From contig NZ_CXSU01000012.1 in NCBI RefSeq assembly GCF_001403795.1, positions 936,477 to 999,154 of the forward strand: a stretch of DNA of 62,678 nucleotides. Reading direction: 5' to 3'. Shown in pieces: positions 17,606 to 27,863 of the stretch. The notes beneath the pieces were generated by a model. That model searched no databases. It had not been told where the DNA came from and saw only the letters and a program-made list of their open reading frames with translations. The translations under genes and the position numbers were made by a program. Position 1 is the stretch's first letter, and each line of letters starts with the position of its first letter. Origin of the DNA: Jannaschia donghaensis (GTDB taxonomy: Bacteria; Pseudomonadota; Alphaproteobacteria; Rhodobacterales; Rhodobacteraceae).

Positions 17606-18508
17606 ATGGGAAGAACACCGCGCAAGATGCTGGAAGCACTGGACAACCTGTTACCTCGAACCCCCGTCCTGATCGCCGGTCCGACGGCATCGGGCAAGTC
17701 GGCCCTGGCACTGAGCATCGCGGAGCGGTCGGGCGGCACGATCATCAACGCCGATGCGCTCCAGGTCTTCGCCGACTGGCGCAGCTTGACCGCGCGCCCA
17801 TCCCCGGCCGAGACGGCGCGCGCGCGCCACGCGCTGTATGGTCACGTCGCTTGGACCCGATCCTATTCCGTCGGTGATTGGCTGCGTGACGTGACACCGC
17901 TGCTGACCGGTGCGCGCCCAATCATCGTCGGCGGCACCGGGCTCTATTTCCGCGCGCTGACCGAGGGGCTGGCCGATATTCCGACAACGCCCCCCGACAT
18001 CCGGGCCGAAGCGACGGCGCGCTTGGAGGTCATCGGGCTTGACGCCCTGGCCGCGGAACTGACCGACGACGTGCGCGCCGACATCGATCTGGCCAACCCG
18101 ATGCGCGTGATGCGCGCATGGGAGGTGGCGCGCCATACCGGCCGATCCATCCGCGATTGGCAGGCCGACACCCCACCCCCATTGGTTCCGCTCACCACCG
18201 CCCTGCCCCTGCGCATCGACGCGCCCAAAGACTGGCTGGATCCACGGATCGAGAGCCGCTTCGACCAAATGCTCGACGATGGTGCCTTGGAGGAGGCGCG
18301 GGCCGTCCTGCCACGGTGGGACCCGACATTGAATGCGGCGCAGGCCATCGGCGCGCCCGAGCTGATCGCCCATCTGCGCGGCGAGATGACGTTGGACCAG
18401 GCCCGCGCCGCCGCCATCGTCGCCACCCGCCGCTATGCCAAGCGTCAGCGCACGTGGTTCCGCGCCCGCATGGCGGGATGGAGGGGTGTCGACGCGGCAA
18501 CGCTCTGA
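17606..18508 (+). CDS. miaA: tRNA dimethylallyltransferase
   Basis: The 300-residue enzyme transfers dimethylallyl to A37 of tRNAs reading UNN codons, so it too uses the isoprenoid pathway. It has the P-loop [14 protein letters not shown]; the usual DSMQ segment reads NADALQVF here, a variant seen in related bacteria as far as I recall. [15 protein letters not shown] and the zinc-finger-less C-terminus QTRRYAKRQ-like ([14 protein letters not shown]) are present. The start at 17606 is preferred; an ATG at 17627 is the alternative. It is divergent from pyrH. Confidence 0.93.
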   Translation: MGRTPRKMLEALDNLLPRTPVLIAGPTASGKSALALSIAERSGGTIINADALQVFADWRSLTARPSPAETARARHALYGHVAWTRSYSVGDWLRDVTPLLTGARPIIVGGTGLYFRALTEGLADIPTTPPDIRAEATARLEVIGLDALAAELTDDVRADIDLANPMRVMRAWEVARHTGRSIRDWQADTPPPLVPLTTALPLRIDAPKDWLDPRIESRFDQMLDDGALEEARAVLPRWDPTLNAAQAIGAPELIAHLRGEMTLDQARAAAIVATRRYAKRQRTWFRARMAGWRGVDAATL

Positions 18509-18547
18509 CGCTTTGACAGGGGTGCGGCGCGCGTGGTCCGATGGCCC

Positions 18548-19390
18548 ATGTCACGCATTCGCCTTTTCGAGTCGCAAGGCCTGTCGGAAGCGGAGCGCCT
18601 GACCGGCCTTCGGCTGGAGATGGTCACCCCCCTGATCCGTCATGGGCGTTGGCGGCGGTCGGTGCCGCATGTCGAATCCCTGCCCGTCGTGATCTGGATG
18701 CAGCGCGGCCAGGGGCGCATCACGATACTGGGCCGAACACGCGGGTTCCAACCGTTGACCGCCATCTGCATTCCGCCCGGAACGCCCTTCGCCATCGAAC
18801 CCGGCGCGATGACCGAAGGCACGTTGTTGCGTCTTCCTGCCCTGTTCGAAGCCCCCCTGCCGGACGCCCCCCGGATCCTGCGCCTGTCCGACGTCTCAAC
18901 ACAGGCGGAGTTGTCGGGCCTGATCGACCGGCTGGGCCGGCATGGCGACCTGTCCAATCCTGCCGAAGGGCGCGGCGCATTGGGGCGCATCATTCTCGTC
19001 TCCGCGCTGATCGAACGGGTGGCCAGCGCGCAGCCCCCCACGCCCCTGCCCCGCGCCGCAGCGCTCGCCGCGCGGTTTACGCGCCGGGTGGAAGACCGCT
19101 TGGGCAGTGGCGCGACGCTGGAAGACATCGGCGCGGACCTTGGCGTGACACCGACCCATCTGACCCGAACCTTGCGCGGCACCGCCGGGATGACCGCCGC
19201 CGCTTATATGCAGGCGCGTCTGATGCACGAGGCACGCCGCCGATTGGCCGATAAAGACGACACTGCCGCGACCATTGCCACAGAGCTTGGCTACTCCTCC
19301 GCCGCCTATTTCTCACGCGCGTTTCGTCGCGAAACCGGCCACACACCGTCGGCCTTCCGCGCCGAAGCCCGCCGCGTCGCGCAGACCTAA
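18548..19390 (+). CDS. AraC-family transcriptional regulator
   Basis: The 280-residue regulator has an N-terminal cupin-like ligand domain (about 30-100, HVESLPVVIWMQRGQGRITI) and a C-terminal double helix-turn-helix (about 180-275, LEDIGADLGVTPTHLTRTLR and SSAAYFSRAFRRETGHTPSAF). It starts 40 bp after miaA and is followed by a DUF1206 gene on the same strand (56 bp gap), a possible target. The ATG at 18548 is chosen; a GTG five codons upstream is possible. Ligand unknown. Confidence 0.85.
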   Translation: MSRIRLFESQGLSEAERLTGLRLEMVTPLIRHGRWRRSVPHVESLPVVIWMQRGQGRITILGRTRGFQPLTAICIPPGTPFAIEPGAMTEGTLLRLPALFEAPLPDAPRILRLSDVSTQAELSGLIDRLGRHGDLSNPAEGRGALGRIILVSALIERVASAQPPTPLPRAAALAARFTRRVEDRLGSGATLEDIGADLGVTPTHLTRTLRGTAGMTAAAYMQARLMHEARRRLADKDDTAATIATELGYSSAAYFSRAFRRETGHTPSAFRAEARRVAQT

Positions 19391-19446
19391 GGGGAACCGC
19401 GCGGCCCTCCCACGGTTGACATGCCAACAACCGGAGAACCTGCATT

Positions 19447-20313
19447 ATGGCCGATCTTAAATGGACTATCCCCGTGATGCGGGCCGGCTATGCCGGTCGC
19501 GGCGTCACTTATCTGGCCGTCGCGGGCCTATCGCTTTGGGGAATCTGGCAAGGCGGCCAGGCCCAGGGCACGAGTTCCGCGCTCAAATCGCTGTCCGAAA
19601 GCACCTGGGGCGTCGCGGTGCTCTGGCTCATCGCGATCGGTCTCTTCGCCTATTGTATCTGGCGCGGTATCGACGCGGCGGAGGATCTCGAAGATGAGGG
19701 GTCCGATGCCAAGGGTATGGTGGCCCGTACCGGAATGATCGTCACGGGCCTGATCCACGGCGCGCTCGGCGCGCTCGCCCTGTCGCTCGCGCTCGGCCTC
19801 GGCCTGTCGTCGGGTGGTGGTGAAAGCGGCGGCGGCGGTGGTGGCATTTCCGGCATCGTCAGCACCGTTCTCGGCTGGCCGGGTGGTGCCTGGATCATCG
19901 GGTTGGGCGGGCTGGCGACGATCGGCGCTGGCATCTACTACGTGATAAAAGGCTGGAAAGCGAAGTATCGCCAGAAGCTGCGCGCCAACCACTTCACCCA
20001 GAACTGGGACTGGGCGTTGCGCGCCGGCGTCATCGCACAGGGGATCCTGATCGTCATCGTCGGATGCTTCTTAGTGGCCGCCGGCCTCAACGGCAACCCC
20101 GAGGAAGCCGGCGGCATGGGCAAGGCCTTCGAATGGCTCTACACCCAACCATTCGGCAAATTCCTCGTCATCGCGATCTGTGTCGGCCTGCTGGGCTTCG
20201 CGTTCTTCTGCTTCGTGAACGCCGCCTACCGCATCATCCCGAAGGTCGCCGGCGACGACATCGAAACGTTGGGCAAGAAGATGAAGGCCAAAGCGAAAAG
20301 CGCCGCGGCGTGA
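19447..20313 (+). CDS. DUF1206 integral membrane protein
   Basis: A 288-residue protein with about six membrane helices arranged as three similar pairs. Each pair opens with an Arg-Gly-x-x-(Tyr/Gly) type segment (MRAGYAGRGVTYLAVAG, VARTGMIVTGLIHGALGAL, LRAGVIAQGILIVIVG), which is the DUF1206 repeat pattern. A Gly/Ser-rich loop (about 120-135) connects repeats two and three. The C-terminus is Lys-rich and cytoplasmic. A clear ribosome-binding site (GGAGAA) lies upstream. Function unknown; some relatives are stress-induced. A hairpin at 20319-20341 follows directly. Confidence 0.85.
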   Translation: MADLKWTIPVMRAGYAGRGVTYLAVAGLSLWGIWQGGQAQGTSSALKSLSESTWGVAVLWLIAIGLFAYCIWRGIDAAEDLEDEGSDAKGMVARTGMIVTGLIHGALGALALSLALGLGLSSGGGESGGGGGGISGIVSTVLGWPGGAWIIGLGGLATIGAGIYYVIKGWKAKYRQKLRANHFTQNWDWALRAGVIAQGILIVIVGCFLVAAGLNGNPEEAGGMGKAFEWLYTQPFGKFLVIAICVGLLGFAFFCFVNAAYRIIPKVAGDDIETLGKKMKAKAKSAAA

Positions 20314-20318
20314 AAGAC

Positions 20319-20341
20319 GGGGCGGTGATTTACACCGCCCC
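20319..20341 (+). terminator. hairpin after the DUF1206 gene
   Basis: A 9 bp perfect stem GGGGCGGTG/CACCGCCCC with an ATTTA loop starts 6 bp after the stop codon. There is no U-tract after it, so it is either a Rho-assisted terminator or a 3'-end stabiliser. Confidence 0.5.
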
Positions 20342-20669
20342 GATCCCCACAATTATCGACAGATAATGCAGGTTACTTCGTGTTTGGTCGCTGCGTCAGC
20401 GCCGACGCGGCTGCGGTCTTTGCGGCTTAGCTGGACGTCGGATTGCGAATAACCTTCGATGTAACGCTGGCAGCTTTGGTGCCCGTAACTTCGCTATTGC
20501 GTCTTTTCAAAATCTCACCCCTTCCAAGGTTATCCCCAAGCTGTGAAACGCGGGGACAATTGGAAGGCACGCTTTCAGCTCACCCGCTATTATAACCAAA
20601 GAAGGTCATCGACCCTAAGGGGGCGAAATTGCTGACCTCTGATGTGCCAGATACTCAGGGCAAGGCTGG

Positions 20670-20693
20670 GGCGCGGTGGTAGGACACCGCGCC
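20670..20693 (-). terminator. hairpin after nrdJ
   Basis: A 9 bp perfect stem GGCGCGGTG/CACCGCGCC with a 6 nt loop begins 16 bp beyond the nrdJ stop on the minus strand. No U-tract follows. Confidence 0.5.
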
Positions 20694-20708
20694 TCAACCC
20701 AAGTTTCT

Positions 20709-23700
20709 TCAGCTACACCCAGACGTCCCGCCGCAGGTGTTGCACTTCATGCAGGTTCCGTTGCGCACAAGGGTGTAGTTGCCGCACTCGCCGCAGGCCT
20801 CGCCCTCATAACCCTGCATCTTGGCCTTGACCCGCGCATCCATGCCCGTCGCTTGCGCGGCGACCGTCGTGGTCGTCGTCGCGGCATAGGTGGCTTGCGT
20901 GCCCTCGGCAAAGCCCGTGGGCATCGCCGTCGATCCGGCCAGTTCGGCGGCGACCTGATCCATCCCACCGCGCAGTGCGACAAGATCCTGAGGGAGGCGT
21001 TTGCGCAGGTAGCCCGAGGATGTCACCGATTTGATGACCTCCAGCGACTTCGACGCCGCCGACTGACCGATGGGTGCGACGTTGCCGTCGTCCCCGGTCG
21101 GGGCCTCCGCCTCACCGATGCTGTCGAACGTGGTGCCCTGCGGCTTCACGTGGGCCAGGTCCTCGCGATCCAGATAGCTGACGGCGAGCTCCCGGAAGAT
21201 GTAGTCCAACACCGACGTGGCGTTCTTGATGCTGTCGTTGCCCTGCACCATGCCGGCCGGTTCGAACTTGGTGAAGGTGAAGGCATCCACGAACTCCTCC
21301 AGCGGCACGCCGTATTGCAGGCCGACGCTGATCGCGATGGCGAAGTTGTTCATCATCGCGCGGAAGCCGGCCCCCTCCTTGTGCATGTCGATGAAGATCT
21401 CGCCCAGGTTGCCGTCGGCATATTCGCCGGTGCGCAGGTACACCTTGTGCCCGCCGACGACGGCCTTCTGGGTATAACCCTTGCGCCGTTCCGGCAGCTT
21501 CTCTCGGGCGGCCTTCAGGTATTCCTTGACCACGATCTTCTCGACGATCTTTTCGGCCATGACGGTGGCCTTCTCGTGCGGCGTCCCCGTCTCCAGGATC
21601 TCGGCGGCGTCGTCGTCGTCTTCCACCAGCGACGCGGCCAGCGGCTGCGACAGCTTGGAGCCGTCACGATAGAGCGCGTTGGCCTTCACGCCCAGGGACC
21701 AGGACAGCTCATACGATGCCTTGCAGTCCTCGATCGTGGCCGAGTTCGGCATGTTGATCGTCTTGGAGATCGCGCCCGAGATGAACGATTGCGCGGCGGC
21801 CATCATGTGGATGTGGCTTTCCACCGACAGGAAGCGCTTGCCCTTCTTGCCGCAGGGGTTGGCGCAATCGAACACCACCAGATGCTCGTCCTTGAGCGCC
21901 GGGGCCCCTTCCAGCGTCATCGTTCCGCAAACGTGGTCGTTCGCGGCCTCGATGTCCTTCTTGGAATACCCAAGATGGCGCAGCAGATCGAAGGTCGGGT
22001 CGTTCAGCTTGGCCGCCGGAATGCCCAGCGTCTTGGTGCAGAACTCCTCGCCCAGGGTCCACTGGTTGAACACGAAGCGGATGTCGAAGGCCGACGGCAG
22101 CGCCGCTTCGACTTTCTTCAACTCCTCCTGACCGAAGCCATGCCCGATCAGCGAGGTGTGGTTGATGCCCGGCGCATTTCCAAGCGACCCGTGACCCACG
22201 GCGTAAGAGATGATCTCCCCGATCTGCGCCTCGCCGTAGCCCAACTTGCGCAGGGCAGCAGGCACCGACTGGTTGATGATCTTGAAGTAACCACCCCCGG
22301 CCAGTTTCTTGAACTTCACCAGCGCGAAGTCCGGCTCGATCCCCGTGGTGTCGCAATCCATGACCAGACCGATCGTGCCGGTGGGCGCGATAACGGTGGA
22401 TTGCGCGTTGCGGAAACCGTGCTTCTCACCCAGCGAAACCACGTCGTCCCAGATAGAGGCCGACAGGTCGGTCAGCGTCTTGTCGGGGCAGCCTTCGATG
22501 TCGAGCGCGACCGGCTTCACGGCCAGTTTCTCATAGCCGTCCGTCTTGCCCAACGCGGCCTGACGGTGGTTCCGCATCACGCGCTGCATGTGCTTGGCGT
22601 TCTTCTTGTAGCCCGGGAACGGCCCCAGCTCGCCGGCCATTTCGGCCGACGTGGCATAGGACACGCCGGTCATTACCGCCGTCAGGGCACCGCACAAAGC
22701 ACGACCCTCGCGGCTATCATACCCCAGTCCCATGTTCATCAGCAGACCGCCGATATTGGCATAGCCCAGACCCAGCGTGCGGAAATCATACGACCGCTGC
22801 GCGATTTCCTTGGACGGGAACTGCGCCATGGCGACCGAAATCTCCAACGTGATCGTCCAGAACCGCGCGGCGTGCATATAGCCGTCGTGATCGAAGCTGC
22901 CGTCCTCGTTCAGGAACTTCAGCAGGTTCATCGACGCCAGGTTACAGGCCGTGTCGTCCAGGAACATATATTCCGAACAGGGGTTCGACCCCCGGATCGC
23001 GCCGTCTTCGGGGCAGGTGTGCCAGTCGTTGACAGTGTCGTGAAACTGGATGCCCGGATCGGCGCAGGCCCAGGCCGCGTGGCCCACCTTGTCCCACAAA
23101 TCGCGCGCCTTGATGGTTTTGGCGACCTTGCCGTCACGGCGGTTCGTCAGCTCCCAATCGGCGTCTTTTTCGACGGCGTGCAGGAAGGCGTTGGTCACAC
23201 GGACCGAGTTGTTGGAGTTCTGGCCCGAGACCGAGTTGTAGGCCTCCGAATCCCAGTCGGTGTCATAGACCGGGAATTCGATGCTATCATAGCCCTGCTT
23301 GGCGTATTGCAGCACGCGCAGGATGTAGGCTTCGGGAATCATGTGCTTCTTGGCGGCACGGATCACGCCCTTGAGTGTGTCGTTCACTGCCGGGTCGGTG
23401 GCATCGGCCAGCGTTCCGTCCCAGGCGCGCACGGCGTCCATGACTTTCGTCAGCTGTGCCTGGTGCGCCTTGCTGCCGGCCACGATGGCCGCGACCTTCT
23501 GCTCCTCGATGACCTTCCAGTCGATGAAGGCTTCGATGTCGGGGTGATCCATATCCACGATGACCATCTTGGCCGCGCGCCGCGTGGTGCCGCCCGATTT
23601 GATGGCACCCGCCGCGCGGTCACCGATCTTCAGGAACCCCATCAGACCGGAGGACTTGCCCCCGCCCGAAAGCGATTCGCCCGCCCCGCGCAGGTGGCTG

Positions 23701-24404
23701 AAGTTGGTGCCGGTGCCGGAGCCGTATTTGAACAGGCGCGCTTCGCGAACCCAGAGATCCATGATGCCGCCGTCGTTCACCAGGTCATCGGCCACCGATT
23801 GAATGAAGCAGGCGTGCGGCTGCGGATGCTCGTAAGACGACTTGGAGCGGACCAACTTGCCAGACTTGGGGTCGACATAGTGATGGCCCTGCGCCGGACC
23901 GTCGATGCCGTAGGCCCAATGCAGACCGGTGTTGAACCACTGCGGTGAATTCGGTGCGGCCATCTGACGGGCCAGCATCACGCGCATTTCGTCGAAGTAG
24001 GTCTGAGCGTCCGACTCGGACGTGAAATACCCACCTTTCCAACCCCAGTAGGCCCAGGCCCCGGCCAAGCGGTCGAACACCTGCTTGGACGACGTTTCGC
24101 CGCCGAAACGCGCATCCTCGTCCATCTTGGCCAGCGCATCCTCATCGGGGACGGAGCGCCAAAGGAACTCGGGCACGCCCTTCTCCTTGACGCGCTTGAG
24201 TGCGGCAGGAACGCCGGCCTTGCGGAAGTATTTCTGCGCGATCACGTCGGATGCGACCTGGCTCCAACCTTCGGGGATTTCCACGGCGTCCAGCTTGAAG
24301 ACGGTGGTGCCGTCCGGGTTGCGAATTTCCGACGTCGTCGTCGTGAAGTTCAGCGCCGCGTAGGCATCCTGGCCGTCCTTCGTGAATTTCCGCTCAAGCC
24401 GCAT
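20709..24404 (-). CDS. nrdJ: adenosylcobalamin-dependent ribonucleoside-diphosphate reductase (class II)
   Basis: This large (about 1231 residues) class II enzyme reduces ribonucleotides to deoxyribonucleotides with coenzyme B12 and without an oxygen-dependent radical subunit. It has the [16 protein letters not shown] active-site segment, the [20 protein letters not shown] phosphate/effector region, and an insertion typical of the long NrdJ form. A C-terminal cysteine-rich tail (CGECGN...[14 protein letters not shown]) probably shuttles electrons from thioredoxin. The ATG at 24404 has a GGGAGC ribosome-binding site; upstream in-frame ATGs at 24422 and 24440 are alternatives. NrdR-like boxes lie about 150 bp upstream. 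Confidence 0.96.
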   Translation of the reverse strand: MRLERKFTKDGQDAYAALNFTTTTSEIRNPDGTTVFKLDAVEIPEGWSQVASDVIAQKYFRKAGVPAALKRVKEKGVPEFLWRSVPDEDALAKMDEDARFGGETSSKQVFDRLAGAWAYWGWKGGYFTSESDAQTYFDEMRVMLARQMAAPNSPQWFNTGLHWAYGIDGPAQGHHYVDPKSGKLVRSKSSYEHPQPHACFIQSVADDLVNDGGIMDLWVREARLFKYGSGTGTNFSHLRGAGESLSGGGKSSGLMGFLKIGDRAAGAIKSGGTTRRAAKMVIVDMDHPDIEAFIDWKVIEEQKVAAIVAGSKAHQAQLTKVMDAVRAWDGTLADATDPAVNDTLKGVIRAAKKHMIPEAYILRVLQYAKQGYDSIEFPVYDTDWDSEAYNSVSGQNSNNSVRVTNAFLHAVEKDADWELTNRRDGKVAKTIKARDLWDKVGHAAWACADPGIQFHDTVNDWHTCPEDGAIRGSNPCSEYMFLDDTACNLASMNLLKFLNEDGSFDHDGYMHAARFWTITLEISVAMAQFPSKEIAQRSYDFRTLGLGYANIGGLLMNMGLGYDSREGRALCGALTAVMTGVSYATSAEMAGELGPFPGYKKNAKHMQRVMRNHRQAALGKTDGYEKLAVKPVALDIEGCPDKTLTDLSASIWDDVVSLGEKHGFRNAQSTVIAPTGTIGLVMDCDTTGIEPDFALVKFKKLAGGGYFKIINQSVPAALRKLGYGEAQIGEIISYAVGHGSLGNAPGINHTSLIGHGFGQEELKKVEAALPSAFDIRFVFNQWTLGEEFCTKTLGIPAAKLNDPTFDLLRHLGYSKKDIEAANDHVCGTMTLEGAPALKDEHLVVFDCANPCGKKGKRFLSVESHIHMMAAAQSFISGAISKTINMPNSATIEDCKASYELSWSLGVKANALYRDGSKLSQPLAASLVEDDDDAAEILETGTPHEKATVMAEKIVEKIVVKEYLKAAREKLPERRKGYTQKAVVGGHKVYLRTGEYADGNLGEIFIDMHKEGAGFRAMMNNFAIAISVGLQYGVPLEEFVDAFTFTKFEPAGMVQGNDSIKNATSVLDYIFRELAVSYLDREDLAHVKPQGTTFDSIGEAEAPTGDDGNVAPIGQSAASKSLEVIKSVTSSGYLRKRLPQDLVALRGGMDQVAAELAGSTAMPTGFAEGTQATYAATTTTTVAAQATGMDARVKAKMQGYEGEACGECGNYTLVRNGTCMKCNTCGGTSGCS

Positions 24405-25008
24405 GGTAATGCTCCCGTTCATGCTAACCGGACGGCCCACGGGCCCATCCGTTCAAAAATCATCGTCCCTGGTCGGGGCCGCCATGTGAGCCGTCCTGTT
24501 GCCGGTAAGGCATAAGGATCGCGTTGGATGACTGCTGCCCGCTCGGCGGTGTGGCCACTATATGTGGTAGCCTTCGCCGCCAGTCACACCACTACCTGCG
24601 CCATCCGCGCTCGGTCAATGTGGATAAGGGCGAACTTTCGTAATTCTTTGGCTTGACCGGATCCTTCGCCGATCCGCCAGATTCGCGCCGCAGACGTCAC
24701 ATCCGGGAAAGCCCTGTATTTCCTTGCCCGACATCTGCGAGTGCCCGGAATTCAATCGCAGCGGCAGCGTGACCAAGGCGCCACGGTACCGGTCATACAG
24801 ATCGATCCACAGGTTGTTCATGCTCCGCACCGGCCTTCCCTAGTGGCGACCGGCGATATTTAACACCACATCTGGTGGCCGCTGGGAATCGGCACGGGAA
24901 TCACCGGCCGCCGAAAATCGTCGGCACCACGTCTGCGAAGACATCGGACTGTGGGAAAATCGCCGGGTGCCGACGACCGTTCATTCCGGCTGTGCCGAAA
25001 GAACGGAT
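24405..25008. other. 600 bp nrdJ upstream region without a firm gene
   Basis: It holds the candidate NrdR boxes (24555-24601) and a further CCAC-N5-GTGG dyad at 24866-24878. A minus-strand frame at 24615-24821 could encode a 68-residue peptide starting MNNLWIDLYDRYRGAL with a CxxC (CDVC), but it has no recognisable relatives or clear ribosome-binding site and I do not call it a gene. I see no cobalamin riboswitch core, although such elements precede some nrdJ genes. Confidence 0.5.
24555..24601. promoter_or_regulatory. tandem NrdR-box-like sites upstream of nrdJ
   Basis: The site at 24555-24570 (CCACTATATGTGGTAG) matches 11 of 16 positions of the known NrdR consensus acaCwAtATaTwGtgt, 8 of 10 in its core. 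A degenerate second copy starts at 24586, exactly 31 bp downstream, which is the usual three-turn spacing of paired NrdR boxes. NrdR is the global repressor of ribonucleotide reductase genes. The second copy alone would not be convincing. Confidence 0.5.
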
Positions 25009-25085
<77 letters not shown>

Positions 25086-25127
25086 ACCTGAGGCGCGCAT
25101 AGCAGGGGATCGAACCGGGGAAAAGCC

Positions 25128-25637
25128 TCAGTTGCAGGGCCAGGCCGCTTTGTCTTGCGGCAACGCAGGGCTGCGCAGCTGATCGCCGGCATCGATGCCA
25201 AGGCGCGCGGCCAGGCCACCGTTGATTTCCAGCACCGCCAACGTTGGGGCACCTGCCGGAATCGGCGTCTCGTCCAGTGGAATGGCTTCGGAGTGTACGC
25301 GAACGATCGTGCCTGTCTGGTCCACGAAGATCATGTCCAGCGGGATCAGCGTATTGCGCATCCAGAACGACACCGACGATTCGCGCGGATAGACGAACAG
25401 CATTCCGGCCATGCGCGGCAGACTTTCGCGAAACATGAGGCCCTGCGCCTGTTCCTGCGGTGTCATCGCCAGTTCGACCTTGAACCGGACCGACCCGAAG
25501 TCCCCACGCACCTCCACCCGGTTTTCGTCGCAAATCGGCGAAGTGGTTTTCGCGCCGGCCACACCCGGCAGAAGCAGCAGGGCCGTCAGCGCCCCGATCA
25601 GGGCACGCCGCGTCAGTCGTCCGTGAAGAATTCCCAT
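25128..25637 (-). CDS. exported DUF192 family protein
   Basis: A 169-residue protein with an N-terminal signal sequence ([20 protein letters not shown]) and a DUF192 beta-barrel domain (about 40-160) showing the family motifs [27 protein letters not shown] and [16 protein letters not shown]. Function unknown; archaeal and bacterial members are small periplasmic or secreted domains. The ATG at 25637 lies inside the 3' end of the cold-shock gene (25 bp overlap), so the two are co-transcribed. This DUF192 plus cold-shock pairing recurs in alphaproteobacteria as I recall. Confidence 0.87.
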   Translation of the reverse strand: MGILHGRLTRRALIGALTALLLLPGVAGAKTTSPICDENRVEVRGDFGSVRFKVELAMTPQEQAQGLMFRESLPRMAGMLFVYPRESSVSFWMRNTLIPLDMIFVDQTGTIVRVHSEAIPLDETPIPAGAPTLAVLEINGGLAARLGIDAGDQLRSPALPQDKAAWPCN

Positions 25638-26155
25638 CTGCGCACCTCGACCGCCAGCTTGCCCCGCGCACCTTCCAGGACGCGAACGCAAAATGCCTCA
25701 CCGGCAAGCACGTCCGCAAGTCCGAAGCGGCGCAGAACCTCGACGTGAACGAAGATGTCATCGGTGCTGCCGAAGACGTTCACGAAGCCGAAGCCTTTGC
25801 TCTTGTCGAACCATTTTACCCGCGCCGGCAGATAGGGCGCATCGGGTGGCGGGTCGCGCATGTATTCAGGCGTCGCTTGAAGCGGGTCGATTTCGGGCGG
25901 ACGCACGTCCAGCACCTGAATCGCCTGCAGACCACGTTCGCTGGTCTGATACGTCAGGACGACACGGCTTCCATCGAGGATGGAGCTTTGGCCAAACGCG
26001 CGCAGCACATTGGCATGAAGCAGGATGTCACGATCCAGGCCATCGCAGACCACAAAGCCGAATCCGCGCGTTGCGTCGAACCATTTGACGGTCCCGACGA
26101 TCTGAAGCGCCTGTTCCGCGTCACTTGCCACGGGAATGTCTTTATTCTGATACAT
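25613..26155 (-). CDS. double cold-shock-domain protein
   Basis: A 180-residue protein with two cold-shock domains, each with an RNP-1-like strand: first about 20-85 ([16 protein letters not shown]), second about 112-178 ([15 protein letters not shown]), joined by a Pro-rich linker ([20 protein letters not shown]). Such proteins bind single-stranded nucleic acid and melt RNA structure. The start at 26155 is uncertain because no good ribosome-binding site is visible; a longer N-terminus is possible. A perfect CtrA-type site lies 84 bp upstream. It overlaps the DUF192 gene downstream. Confidence 0.88.
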   Translation of the reverse strand: MYQNKDIPVASDAEQALQIVGTVKWFDATRGFGFVVCDGLDRDILLHANVLRAFGQSSILDGSRVVLTYQTSERGLQAIQVLDVRPPEIDPLQATPEYMRDPPPDAPYLPARVKWFDKSKGFGFVNVFGSTDDIFVHVEVLRRFGLADVLAGEAFCVRVLEGARGKLAVEVRRWEFFTDD

Positions 26156-26238
26156 ATGCAAATGCGATAGTGCGCCAGCGGCTACACATTCAACCCCCTG
26201 ACGAGCCCAGTCTTTCCTTACCGTAGTGTCACATACGG

Positions 26239-26254
26239 TTAACAAGTCGTTAAC
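26239..26254. promoter_or_regulatory. CtrA-type binding site (TTAA-N7-TTAAC)
   Basis: TTAACAAGTCGTTAAC is an exact match to the CtrA consensus TTAA-N7-TTAAC. It lies in an AT-rich patch in the gap between pdxH and the cold-shock gene, upstream of the latter. TTAA is rare in this GC-rich window and this is the only properly spaced pair I found. Confidence 0.6.
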
Positions 26255-26348
26255 TATTAATATAAGATCTTGCTGGCATTACACTGTTGTCGCGTGACCG
26301 GCCCGACCGGAAGTTGTGCGGAAATCCGCCGTCCGCCAAAAAAGGCGA

Positions 26349-26966
26349 TCAAGGGTTGAGCCGGGTGGCCGTCCATCCGCCCGATGTGTCCGCTGCCGGG
26401 GTAAATCGAAACCGATCATGAAGCCGGAATGCGCCATCGGCCCACAGCTCGATCTCGACCGGACGAATCCGGAACCCGCCCCAATGCGGCGGACGCGACG
26501 GCAATGGCCCCTTGGTCGCCGTGACCTTGGCGACCTTCGCCATCAGCGCCGCACGACTGTCCAGCGGGCGCGACTGATCCGACGCCCAGGCCCCCAACCG
26601 CGACTGCAACGAGCGGGAGGCGTAATAGGCGTCGGCCTGCGCGTCCGACACCCGCTCCACATGCCCGCGCACCCGCACCTGCCGGCGCAGGCTCTTCCAG
26701 TGCATGACGAAGGCGGCTTTCGGCGTGGCCGCCAGCTCCTGACCCTTCTGACCTTCGAAGTTGGTATAGAAGACGAACGCCCCCTCCCCGACTTCGATTT
26801 CCTTCAGCAGAACCATCCGAACATTCGGCATGCCGTCGGTGTCCACCGTGGCGATGGCGATCGCGTTGGGGTCTTCCGGCTCGCTCGCCGTCGCTTCCTC
26901 CAGCCACCGCGCGGCGATGGCCACCGGGTCGTCGCCTGCGAAGATTCCGTCCCGTTCGTCGCCCAT
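26349..26966 (-). CDS. pdxH: pyridoxamine 5'-phosphate oxidase
   Basis: The 205-residue FMN enzyme oxidises pyridoxine or pyridoxamine 5'-phosphate to the cofactor PLP. It has [10 protein letters not shown] and [15 protein letters not shown] (FMN phosphate site), the [13 protein letters not shown] strand with the catalytic/FMN contacts, [17 protein letters not shown], and the conserved C-terminal RLNP. Divergent from fabI with an 81 bp shared gap. Confidence 0.96.
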   Translation of the reverse strand: MGDERDGIFAGDDPVAIAARWLEEATASEPEDPNAIAIATVDTDGMPNVRMVLLKEIEVGEGAFVFYTNFEGQKGQELAATPKAAFVMHWKSLRRQVRVRGHVERVSDAQADAYYASRSLQSRLGAWASDQSRPLDSRAALMAKVAKVTATKGPLPSRPPHWGGFRIRPVEIELWADGAFRLHDRFRFTPAADTSGGWTATRLNP

Positions 26967-27047
26967 CTAGGCCCCCGATCCTGTAAACCTTGCTGCACAA
27001 TCGCCTTTCGCCTAAAGCCGATGCCAAGGCAAGTCGGAGGGGACCCC

Positions 27048-27863
27048 ATGGCAGGTATCATGGCAGGCAAACGCGGACTCATCATGGGGCTCGCGAACGA
27101 TAAATCCATCGCATGGGGCATCGCAAAGGCCTGCGCCGCACAAGGGGCCGACCTGGCCTACAGCTACCAGGGGGAGGCGTTGAAGAAACGCGTCGTGCCC
27201 CTGGCCGCCCAGACCGGCAGCGATATCGTCATCCCGTGCGACGTTGGCGAAGGCGCGTCCATCGACGCGATGTTCGACGAACTTCGGACCCATTGGGACA
27301 CTCTGGATTTCGTCGTCCACGCCATCGGGTTCTCGGACAAAAACGAACTCCGGGGCCGCTATCTCGACACATCGCTCGATAACTTCCTGATGACGATGAA
27401 CATTTCGGTCTATTCCTTCACGGCCGTGATGCAGCGGGCCGAAAAGATGATGACGAACGGCGGCTCGGCCCTGACCCTCTCCTACTACGGCGCGGAAAAG
27501 GTCATGCCGCATTACAACGTCATGGGGTTGGCGAAGGCGGCGCTCGAATCTTCCGTGCAATACCTGGCCGAAGACCTGGGCCGCGACGGCATCCGCGTGA
27601 ACGCCATCTCTGCCGGTACGATCAAGACATTGGCCGCGTCGGGCATCGGCGACTTCCGCTACATCCTGAAATGGAACGAGTATAATTCCCCGCTGCGCCG
27701 CACAGTCACCACCGACGAGGTGGGGGCCTCGGCCATGTATCTGCTGTCCGACCTGTCGTCCGCCGTCACCGGCACGATCCACCACGTCGACGCAGGCTAC
27801 CACGTCGTCGGCATGAAGAACGTCGACGCCCCCGACATGACGCTGGACAAGAAGGGCGAATGA
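27048..27863 (+). CDS. fabI: enoyl-[acyl-carrier-protein] reductase (NADH), FabI type
   Basis: The 271-residue SDR-type reductase completes each cycle of fatty-acid elongation. It has the modified glycine motif GLANDKSIAWGIA, catalytic residues in Tyr-x6-Lys spacing (YNVMGLAK), and SAGTIKTLAASGI around the substrate loop. The start at 27048 has a GGAGGGGA ribosome-binding site. Its stop overlaps the next gene as ATGA. Confidence 0.96.
   Translation: MAGIMAGKRGLIMGLANDKSIAWGIAKACAAQGADLAYSYQGEALKKRVVPLAAQTGSDIVIPCDVGEGASIDAMFDELRTHWDTLDFVVHAIGFSDKNELRGRYLDTSLDNFLMTMNISVYSFTAVMQRAEKMMTNGGSALTLSYYGAEKVMPHYNVMGLAKAALESSVQYLAEDLGRDGIRVNAISAGTIKTLAASGIGDFRYILKWNEYNSPLRRTVTTDEVGASAMYLLSDLSSAVTGTIHHVDAGYHVVGMKNVDAPDMTLDKKGE

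Larger units (their letters stand above)
20314..20708. other. intergenic region between converging DUF1206 gene and nrdJ
   Basis: About 395 bp with no supportable gene. It carries one hairpin at each edge (20319-20341 and 20670-20693), serving the two converging transcripts. The middle part (about 20400-20640) is less GC-rich than its surroundings and shows no coding pattern; it might be a degraded gene or a small RNA locus, but nothing specific can be shown. Confidence 0.6.

Noticed and set aside
20676-23948. About 1090-codon open frame antisense to nrdJ
   Set aside because: The nrdJ frame carries unmistakable active-site motifs; the opposite frame has His/Arg/Gly-rich low-complexity sequence and no family resemblance.
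24615-24821. 68-residue minus-strand frame in the nrdJ upstream region
   Set aside because: No ribosome-binding site or recognisable family; reported only as part of the intergenic description.
24866-24878. CCAC-N5-GTGG dyad as a third NrdR box
   Set aside because: The centre (ATCTG) does not fit the NrdR core and it lies about 300 bp from the paired boxes; could be chance.
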